Assembly: GCA_021159445.1 (NCBI GenBank) | Contig: JAGGRV010000497.1 | Location: forward strand, 1 to 5,514 | Source: Deltaproteobacteria bacterium | Lineage (GTDB): Bacteria > Desulfobacterota > Dissulfuribacteria > Dissulfuribacterales > UBA3076 | Direction: 5' to 3' | Length of the DNA stretch: 5,514 nucleotides | In this document: in pieces, positions 1 through 3,969 of the stretch | Position numbering within the stretch: the stretch's first letter is position 1 | Layout of the letters: every line of letters starts with the position of its first letter | The notes under the pieces: generated by a model | What the model was told of the DNA's origin: nothing | Databases searched by the model: none | The model's input: the letters and a program-made list of their open reading frames with translations, nothing else | Made by a program: the position numbers and the translations under genes

Positions 1-25
1 CACACACATTGTTCCTATAACAACA

Positions 26-38
26 CTTATATACTTAA
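26..38 (+). promoter_or_regulatory. Archaeal TATA-box promoter for the csx3 operon
   Basis: The element CTTATATACTTAA has its TATA core centred near position 31, about 26 nt before the GTG at 57. That is the usual archaeal distance from TATA to transcription start, so the transcript would begin at or next to the start codon. No strong SD precedes 57, which fits a leaderless mRNA. An A-rich stretch just upstream (about 18-25) could serve as a BRE. The box is seen; the start site is inferred. Confidence 0.6.
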
Positions 39-56
39 GGCACCAAAGTCACTTGG

Positions 57-380
57 GTGACGCTTGTGAAGGTCAGCGTCAAGGACTATGTGGAGTTCCT
101 CCTGGTAGAGATAGACCTAGAGGGCCAGGTGCTCATGCCCGAAGACCTCCCCGGGCTCATTGAGAGGGTCAGGCTCGAGGTCGGGAACAGGTATTTCGGC
201 AAGGGCGTCGTGCTCTCGGGCAGGCTCCCCGTCTGGGCCTACGTCGCCCTGGCCCACGAGTTCCACGCCGCGCAGTGGGTCGGCACGTTTGACCCGCGCT
301 TGAACGGCGCGGTGGTCGCGGTCAGCCACGTCATAACGAGGAAGGTAGGAGAGGTCGTGCGATGGACAGGAGAGAGCTGA
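57..380 (+). CDS. csx3: Csx3 (Crn3) family CRISPR ring nuclease
   Basis: This 107-aa protein matches the Csx3 family along its whole length. The family signature GKGVVLSGRLPVW (48-60) corresponds to the usual KGVVISGRGPIW. It is followed by ALAHEFH (64-70), WVGTFDPRLNGAVV (74-87), SH (90-91) and the C-terminal VGEVV (97-101). From memory, Archaeoglobus Csx3 uses H57, H60, D69 and H80 for metal-dependent RNA/cA4 cleavage; the equivalents H67, H70, D79 and H91 are all present. Csx3 dimers sandwich cyclic tetra-adenylate and cut it, switching off type III CRISPR effectors such as Csm6/Csx1 or Can1/Can2; an older report gives 3' deadenylation exonuclease activity. Oddities: Leu57 replaces the common Gly, and there is one extra residue (Asn83) between D79 and H91. 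There is no fused AAA ATPase domain. GTG 57 is taken as a leaderless start; GTG 66, with GGTGA at 56-60, is the alternative. The next gene overlaps its end by 19 nt. Confidence 0.92.
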   Translation: MTLVKVSVKDYVEFLLVEIDLEGQVLMPEDLPGLIERVRLEVGNRYFGKGVVLSGRLPVWAYVALAHEFHAAQWVGTFDPRLNGAVVAVSHVITRKVGEVVRWTGES

Positions 381-493
381 GCGCGAGGCTTCGGGAAGTT
401 ATAGGGGTCGCGCAGTATGACGTTGTGGAGGCGATTAGGCTGCTCTGTGAAATTATACAGGAACTAAACGACGAGCTGGAGGGGAGGAGGTAA
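362..493 (+). CDS. Small helical protein, 43 aa, between csx3 and the 231-aa gene
   Basis: The short open frame starts at ATG 362 inside the end of csx3 (19-nt overlap) and stops with a TAA whose last base is the A of the next ATG (TAATG at 491-495). GAGGT at 351-355 lies 6 nt before the start and acts as SD. The product is predicted to be largely helical and amphipathic: an Arg-rich N-terminus (MDRRELSARLREV), then hydrophobic positions alternating with acidic residues (VVEAIRLLCEIIQELNDELE), ending GRR. It is not a membrane helix and may form a coiled coil or bind the neighbouring proteins. I recognise no family. The tight overlaps on both sides are the main evidence that it is real and translationally coupled to csx3. 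Confidence 0.65.
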   Translation: MDRRELSARLREVIGVAQYDVVEAIRLLCEIIQELNDELEGRR

Positions 494-1188
494 TGCGCTT
501 CTGGGATCTCAGGCCTGAATGGGTGAGGCCCTACCCGGAGTGGGTGTTTAGGCCGCACTTCACCGACGCCAAGACGTTCGAGGAGGCCTGGCGTAAGCTT
601 GTGGGCACCTACCTGGGCATCCACGTCTACAATTGCCAGGCCCGCCTCGTCCTCATAAGGGTCAAGCCGGACTATACCATAGAACAGGAGGACATCGAGG
701 GCGTCCCGGAGCCTATCGAGGATCTCGTGGTTAGGTGCGTCGAGGAGCAAGGCGGGGCCCTCAACATCTCGGGCCTCTACAGGCCATGCCTCAGCCTAAT
801 AAATACAATAAAGGAGTATATAGAGGATGACGAAGAATGGTATGAGGACTTTTGGGACAGGTTATATGATACTCTTAAAGAGAAGTATGGGTGGGGCATT
901 AAGCTAAAGGTGATGGGAGATTGCTTTGACTTGCACAACATTTACCCGACGGACTTGACGAGTGGGTCGCTGACTACGCGGCTCGTGCACAAGAATGGGA
1001 AGAGGTTGGTAGAAGCGACGGTTATGGTTGGGCCAAGCGTTAGTGTACCATTTGACGAGCCCACTGAGGACGCAGTGTTTGTGTCGGACGACGTTGAGGA
1101 ATTGGCGAAGAAGGTGAATGATTTTGCGCTTAGCGTTGATAGAAAGATAAGGGAAAAGGTGATGAAAGCTCGCGATGCTGATAAGTGA
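493..1188 (+). CDS. Unrecognised 231-aa protein of the csx3 operon
   Basis: ATG 493 overlaps the preceding stop by one base and is preceded by a purine-rich SD, GGAGGGGAGGAGG, at 478-490. The product is soluble and rich in Trp, Tyr and acidic residues. The N-terminal part (1-100) has many aromatic and proline residues (WDLRPEWVRPYPEW at 4-17). The middle (about 104-136) is strongly acidic with several Trp/Tyr, and the C-terminus (about 199-231) is a charged helix. Four cysteines are scattered without a zinc-finger spacing. I see no transmembrane segment, signal peptide or known catalytic motif. Base composition changes inside the gene: up to about 790 it uses GC-ending codons, after that it is clearly AT-richer. 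Its function is unknown; position behind csx3 suggests joint expression, nothing more. Confidence 0.8.
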   Translation: MRFWDLRPEWVRPYPEWVFRPHFTDAKTFEEAWRKLVGTYLGIHVYNCQARLVLIRVKPDYTIEQEDIEGVPEPIEDLVVRCVEEQGGALNISGLYRPCLSLINTIKEYIEDDEEWYEDFWDRLYDTLKEKYGWGIKLKVMGDCFDLHNIYPTDLTSGSLTTRLVHKNGKRLVEATVMVGPSVSVPFDEPTEDAVFVSDDVEELAKKVNDFALSVDRKIREKVMKARDADK

Positions 1189-1251
1189 TGAGATGCCTCC
1201 AGTCTGAGGTGGGGGCGAGGTTGATGATACCGCCCTAGGCTGAGGTTCCTG

Positions 1252-1536
1252 ATGATGACGTTTGACCGCGCTGAGGTGGGGAGAATGTGGAAGGTATGGC
1301 CCCTGCGCTTTGACTGTGACGAAAAGGACATTGTGAGGATGGTTGTCGCTGTCCCGCCCCAATTCGCCGGCGACCTTCTGCACTTCACCAAGTGGAGCAG
1401 GGAAATTGGTGTTTATGGCGTGCTGAAGATTTACGAGGTGGGGGTCTGCAAGGAGCTCGCGCCATTTGTTGCATCTTTCGCGGGCGCGGTCACCGCCACC
1501 TACTTGATGCATAGGCTCCTGGGGAACGTGCCTTAA
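1252..1536 (+). CDS. Unrecognised 94-aa protein with possible C-terminal membrane segment
   Basis: The frame is closed upstream by TGA at 1225-1227, so ATG 1252 or ATG 1255 is the start. GAGGT at 1242-1246 is a suitable SD for both (5 or 8 nt). The N-terminal two thirds is soluble with mixed charge. Residues about 68-90 (from ELAPF through MHRLL) are hydrophobic with small residues and could be a tail anchor, though a weak one. No family is recognised. It lies 63 nt after the 231-aa gene with no promoter visible between them, so it is probably the last gene of the csx3 transcript. Its TAA overlaps the TAA of the opposing gene in the bases TTAA (1533-1536). Confidence 0.65.
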   Translation: MMTFDRAEVGRMWKVWPLRFDCDEKDIVRMVVAVPPQFAGDLLHFTKWSREIGVYGVLKIYEVGVCKELAPFVASFAGAVTATYLMHRLLGNVP

Positions 1537-2093
1537 GAAGAGATGCTCTTTGCGAACTCTTCCGCGTCTTTTCTTGTTCCCTCTATGAGCTCATAGCCCT
1601 TGGCTTCCTTGAAGCCGTACCGTATTAGAACAGCGGGCGAGGGCAGGCAGCTCATCAGGTGGTTCCACGTGTCCACATACAGGGTTCCAGAATAGGGCTC
1701 CCTCCCGCTGAAGTGGATCGAGGTCTCGTAAACGTTGGGCCCGCAGTAAGTGGCCACAAAGGTCGCGGCCCCGGGTCTTATTTCAACGCTCTCAACATCT
1801 GCAGTCCTGCCGAACTTCTCCCTCCTTATTTCCCTATATATATCATCAACAGCTCTTATGGGGAAGTATTCGTCGCTAAAAACCAGATGTAAGAAGAGCC
1901 TGTCCGGGCCGGGCTCGTAAAAGACCGCGGCCAGCCTCGCCTTGTCGGGCTTTGCAACCATGATCTTCCTGGGCAGGAGGTCTTCGACGCTGTAGGCCAG
2001 CGCCCTCGGCCTGGGCAAGGGCTTGAAGTATTCGAGCTGCCTTCTCCACGCGAGCTCTTCCATGCCTGCGATGAGCCTCGCGAGCCACTCCAT
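1533..2093 (-). CDS. Unrecognised 186-aa soluble protein, last gene of the leftward operon
   Basis: The ATG at 2091-2093 lies 10 nt after the stop of the upstream gene, with a G-rich SD (about 2098-2103) overlapping that stop. The product begins with an amphipathic helix (EWLARLIAGMEELAWRRQLE), then a Pro-rich stretch (FKPLPRPRAL). A region of alternating beta-like segments runs from about residue 55 to 150 (AAVFYEP, RLFLHLVF, SVEIRPGAATFVATY, SGTLYVDTW), and it ends in a charged helix (DAEEFAKSISS). There is no membrane segment or recognised motif. The codons are GC-rich like those of its upstream neighbour. It could be a virion or accessory protein; nothing in the sequence decides. Confidence 0.75.
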   Translation of the reverse strand: MEWLARLIAGMEELAWRRQLEYFKPLPRPRALAYSVEDLLPRKIMVAKPDKARLAAVFYEPGPDRLFLHLVFSDEYFPIRAVDDIYREIRREKFGRTADVESVEIRPGAATFVATYCGPNVYETSIHFSGREPYSGTLYVDTWNHLMSCLPSPAVLIRYGFKEAKGYELIEGTRKDAEEFAKSISS

Positions 2094-2103
2094 ATTGTCC
2101 CCC

Positions 2104-2526
2104 CTAGAGGCAGACTATTGCCGCCACCACCGGCGCTATCAGGAGCTCGAGGGCGGCCATCAGCAGGAACAGCGGGTTGAGCTCCGCGGCCCCGACTATT
2201 GTCGACGCGAGCGCTATCGCCACGACTATTGCGACCGTCTCGAGGAAGCACTTTATTGCCCCGAGGAAGTCCCCCTCCGCGACCTTATACCTCATGCCCG
2301 CGAAGGGTACTGGGCCGATGTAGACCGTCTGCTGGACGTAACCTTTCTCCGGCCTGATGATGCCCTTTACCGGCACCGGGAAGCCCTTAACGGTAACCTC
2401 TATGGCGTTGTTAGCAATTTTCCCCTCGACCGCGATGTTGCCATACTTGGCGACCATCCTGTCCGGGTATTCCTCGACCTCCACGCCCAGTTCCCTGGCC
2501 TTCTGTTTTAGATCCACCCCCCTCAC
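2104..2526 (-). CDS. 140-aa protein with C-terminal two-helix membrane anchor
   Basis: The GTG start (2524-2526) overlaps the TGA of the upstream gene as GTGA, a 4-nt overlap, with GAGGAAGAGG just upstream as SD. GTG 2517 is a possible later start. Residues 1-85 are soluble and beta-rich, with Gly/Pro turns (KGFPVPVKG, YIGPVPFAG). Two long hydrophobic helices follow at about 94-112 and 118-139, joined by a short loop (GAAELNP), and the protein ends at the membrane. This leaves the N-terminal domain on one side as a C-terminally hairpin-anchored protein. No family is recognised. A virion membrane protein or holin-associated factor would both fit, which is inference from topology and context only. 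Confidence 0.75.
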   Translation of the reverse strand: MRGVDLKQKARELGVEVEEYPDRMVAKYGNIAVEGKIANNAIEVTVKGFPVPVKGIIRPEKGYVQQTVYIGPVPFAGMRYKVAEGDFLGAIKCFLETVAIVVAIALASTIVGAAELNPLFLLMAALELLIAPVVAAIVCL

Positions 2527-2813
2527 CTCTTCCTCATAATATATGCAATTGTGTTTGTCGGGCTCAGGATGTCAAATATCTCGCCGATTATGGGAGGGAG
2601 CCCTCCGAGTAAGTCCCCCGCCTGCAGGGCCAGCACTAGGTCGTCCTTCCTCTCAATGGCGTCCATGACCCTCAGCAGGTTCGTTATGTCTCCTATGATT
2701 GGCAGGGCGTCGATGAGGTCTGCGAGGATCGCCTCGGCCAGCGAGTCGTGCTTAGAGGACGTGAGTATGCGCCAGAGCGCGTCATCTTTCGAGCCAAGGC
2801 TTGAACTTGGCAT
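2523..2813 (-). CDS. DUF4112-like small hydrophobic protein
   Basis: The product has 96 aa if started at ATG 2813, which has GGGGGGTG (2820-2827) 6 nt upstream; GTG 2822 would add three residues. The core contains two similar hydrophobic motifs, LIDALPIIGDITNLL (33-47) and LLGGLPPIIGEIFDILSPTN (68-87). This twin pattern, a Pro-x-x-Gly-Asp/Glu turn in each half with a final FD.L...N, is what I remember of DUF4112 proteins (IPGIGDL ... IPLLGDLFDV..N), small membrane-associated proteins of unknown function in bacteria and archaea. The match is from memory of the motif, not a search. The first 25 residues are polar. The start lies 32 nt inside the preceding gene, and the end overlaps the next gene by 4 nt. 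Confidence 0.75.
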   Translation of the reverse strand: MPSSSLGSKDDALWRILTSSKHDSLAEAILADLIDALPIIGDITNLLRVMDAIERKDDLVLALQAGDLLGGLPPIIGEIFDILSPTNTIAYIMRKR

Positions 2814-2967
2814 AGAGCACACCCCCCAGGCTGGTGATTACGCTTCCTGAGGTCAAGATGACATAGCCCAGGTCGGCGTGATACGCCATCTCATAGCCGA
2901 GCCCGGCCGACATCAGCACTATGCCCACGAGCTCGATGATCGTGGGGATCCAGAACTTCTTGTTCAT
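2782..2967 (-). CDS. Small two-helix membrane protein, 61 aa
   Basis: I chose ATG 2967 because it forms an ATGA overlap with the upstream stop and has SD GGAGGGA (2974-2980) 6 nt before it. The frame is open to GTG 3003, but that would add 12 residues encoded inside the previous gene. The protein starts with MNKKFW, then two hydrophobic segments, about 7-25 (IPTIIELVGIVLMSAGLGY) and 31-51 (LGYVILTSGSVITSLGGVL), and ends in a basic tail (KFKPWLER). Both ends are positively charged, consistent with an N-in/C-in hairpin. Size and topology resemble small holins and also coat proteins of membrane-containing archaeal viruses; the sequence does not separate these. Confidence 0.75.
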   Translation of the reverse strand: MNKKFWIPTIIELVGIVLMSAGLGYEMAYHADLGYVILTSGSVITSLGGVLYAKFKPWLER

Positions 2968-3188
2968 AGCAGCTCCCTCCATGCCTGCAGTAAGTCCCTC
3001 CACTGCTTGATGACGTTCTTTAGCTCTTCTTCTGTCACCTTGTCGTCTTCAATCGCCTTGTAGGTCTCGTTGATTGCTTCGGCGAGTTCTTTCAAGAACC
3101 TCTTCACCTTAGAGTATTTTCTGCCAAAGTAGATGTTCAATAGGAAGAGCACCACCGTCAGGGCCCAAGCGATCAAACTAACCTCCAT
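2964..3188 (-). CDS. Single-pass membrane protein with charged coiled tail, 74 aa
   Basis: ATG 3188 follows a strong SD, GGAGGGTGAT (3193-3202), so it is preferred to the in-frame GTG 3197, which lies within that SD. One transmembrane helix spans about residues 4-21 (SLIAWALTVVLFLLNIYF). A basic stretch follows (GRKYSKVKRF), then an amphipathic helical tail rich in Glu, Lys and Trp. The tail contains DDKVTEEELKNVI (48-60), which resembles the 'DGKVTxEEL' motif in small phage membrane proteins encoded near holins. The positive charges after the helix predict a cytoplasmic C-terminus. A holin or holin accessory is possible, at modest confidence. It overlaps both neighbours: 11 nt upstream and 4 nt (ATGA) downstream. 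Confidence 0.75.
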   Translation of the reverse strand: MEVSLIAWALTVVLFLLNIYFGRKYSKVKRFLKELAEAINETYKAIEDDKVTEEELKNVIKQWRDLLQAWRELL

Positions 3189-3354
3189 CTTTATCACCCT
3201 CCTCTATCAGCTGTCTCAAAATTCTGATTTCGCCCTCAAGCCTCAGTATCTCCTCAATCAACAACCTCCTTTGTGCCTCGAGCTTCTCAAGCTGCTCGGT
3301 CAGGGCCTTATATGTCGCCTGCTTTTCGGCGAGCAGCTTTTTTAGATCCGTCAT
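3178..3354 (-). CDS. Small coiled-coil protein, 58 aa
   Basis: Reading leftward from ATG 3354, the frame stops at TAG 3178-3180. The product begins MTDLKKLLAEKQATYKALTE and continues through EQLEKLEAQRRLLIEE and LRLEGEIRILRQLIEE to a GDKDGG end. Leu/Ile recur at heptad spacing with Glu/Lys/Arg between them, a clear coiled coil with no membrane segment. Its ATG overlaps the preceding TGA as ATGA (3351-3354). GGGGTGG at 3361-3367 lies 6 nt upstream as SD. Its last codons carry the SD of the next gene, and the two genes overlap by 11 nt. It may oligomerise or pair with the coiled tail of the next protein. The function is unknown. Confidence 0.75.
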   Translation of the reverse strand: MTDLKKLLAEKQATYKALTEQLEKLEAQRRLLIEEILRLEGEIRILRQLIEEGDKDGG

Positions 3355-3590
3355 CTCCTACCACCCCTAAGCTTGTGTATCGCGTAACTGACCGCGGAGA
3401 CCAGTAGGAGCACCACGACCCAGAACTCATGATATGCCGGGTCTGTTATCTCGCTTATGCGGAAGAAGTAACCTTCCTTGACGCATTCGTCGAGCATCAG
3501 CCAGACCGCTAAGATGAAGGAGAGGAGGCTGAGCCTGGCCCAGAACTTCTTCTTTATGTTCTCGATGATATATTCTTTTGTTATCCGCAT
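3351..3590 (-). CDS. Small two-helix membrane protein, 79 aa, holin-like topology
   Basis: ATG 3590 has SD AGGGTGG (3596-3602) 5 nt upstream. The N-terminus is basic and helical (NIKKKFWAR at 11-19). Hydrophobic segment 1 is about 18-34 (ARLSLLSFILAVWLMLD). A 20-residue polar loop with acidic and aromatic residues follows, then segment 2 at about 56-71 (FWVVVLLLVSAVSYAI) and a basic tail (HKLRGGRR). The charge distribution predicts both ends in the cytoplasm. This is the topology of class II holins, and its place after a tail-fibre gene is where phages often keep lysis genes, but no holin family is recognised by sequence. Its stop overlaps the next start by 4 nt. Confidence 0.75.
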   Translation of the reverse strand: MRITKEYIIENIKKKFWARLSLLSFILAVWLMLDECVKEGYFFRISEITDPAYHEFWVVVLLLVSAVSYAIHKLRGGRR

Positions 3591-3656
3591 TCAGACCACC
3601 CTAACGAATCTGCTGCTAGCCCTATCATAGATTGGCACCCTCACTGCCCTATTCAA
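3591..3656 (-). CDS. Possible 21-residue mini-ORF in the gap before the 79-aa gene
   Basis: The 58-nt gap between the 101-aa and 79-aa genes holds a short frame that starts at TTG 3656 (or GTG 3644) and ends with TGA directly abutting ATG 3590. From TTG it would encode 21 residues, MNRAVRVPIYDRASSRFVRVV; from the GTG, 17. The peptide is strongly basic and has a tidy alternating pattern. The frame may only serve to couple translation across the gap, or may be chance. No family can be assigned. Confidence 0.25.
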   Translation of the reverse strand: MNRAVRVPIYDRASSRFVRVV

Positions 3657-3954
3657 TTATGGCTTCCTTTTTGGCTTCCTCTATCTGTTTTGCTTGTATG
3701 AACTGTTCATAAGCTGTATTGGCTACTTGCTCAAGCGGTGTGCTGGGCTGGTCTGGCAGCACAAAGCCCTCAGCCTTCAGCTTGTAGAATTCTGAGATTG
3801 TCATATTGTTGATGATCTCGTTAAAGAGGGCTTCGTCGAAGTCTTTGCCCGCATTTACCCCCCTCGAGCCAATCTCGTTGCCCTGCTCGTCAAAAAATCT
3901 AAAGACTATTGCCTTGTCGTCAATTCGGATTTGGAACAACTTTACCAACACCAT
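3649..3954 (-). CDS. 101-aa protein directly downstream of the tail fibre
   Basis: The start is unambiguous: ATG 3954 is 5 nt after GGAGGTGAT (3960-3968), an exact match to the archaeal SD consensus. The N-terminal half looks like beta strands (VLVKLFQIRI, KAIVFRFFDEQGNEIGSRG). The C-terminal half is helical and ends in a charged helix (EQFIQAKQIEEAKKEAIIE). It has no membrane segment. Small genes just after a fibre gene often encode fibre assembly chaperones or distal fibre/baseplate parts, so such a role is plausible here. That rests on position only; I recognise no family. Confidence 0.75.
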   Translation of the reverse strand: MVLVKLFQIRIDDKAIVFRFFDEQGNEIGSRGVNAGKDFDEALFNEIINNMTISEFYKLKAEGFVLPDQPSTPLEQVANTAYEQFIQAKQIEEAKKEAIIE

Positions 3955-3969
3955 CCCCCATCACCTCCC

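Noticed and set aside
1..56. Possible CRISPR repeat or leader at the left edge, given the nearby csx3
   Set aside because: No repeated units of 24-37 nt are visible here or anywhere else in the window.
331..750. Leftward 139-codon frame with a Ser-rich end
   Set aside because: It is antisense to the csx3 end, the 43-aa gene and the 231-aa gene, with no SD and a low-complexity terminus.
1188..1238. 16-codon frame starting ATG 1188, overlapping the TGA of the 231-aa gene
   Set aside because: The product is very short and shapeless; the TGATGA overlap alone is weak evidence.
1204..1277. Three copies of CTGAGGT (1204, 1240, 1271)
   Set aside because: Spacing is irregular (36 and 31 nt); one copy is the SD of the 94-aa gene and another lies in its coding region. 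Chance or decayed SD copies are enough to explain it.
904..1512. Long leftward open frames (202 and 149 codons) opposite the 231-aa and 94-aa genes
   Set aside because: They span two rightward genes that have SDs, sensible starts and coupled junctions; the translated products are low-complexity Ser/His/Pro-rich and look like antisense shadows.
1567..1583. T-rich tract as terminator of the rightward operon
   Set aside because: The run CTTTTCTTGTTCC is short and interrupted, and lies in the coding region of the opposing gene; too weak to annotate.
2023..2511. Rightward 162-codon frame
   Set aside because: It lies opposite the 140-aa gene, whose leftward product has clear membrane helices and a GTGA-coupled start; the rightward product is rich in Arg, His and Tyr, typical of an antisense frame of a GC-rich gene.
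2533..2548. TATA-like sequence on the minus strand before the 140-aa gene
   Set aside because: It encodes the end of the DUF4112-like protein and is too close to the GTG at 2526 for a promoter; it would only fit the later GTG 2517.
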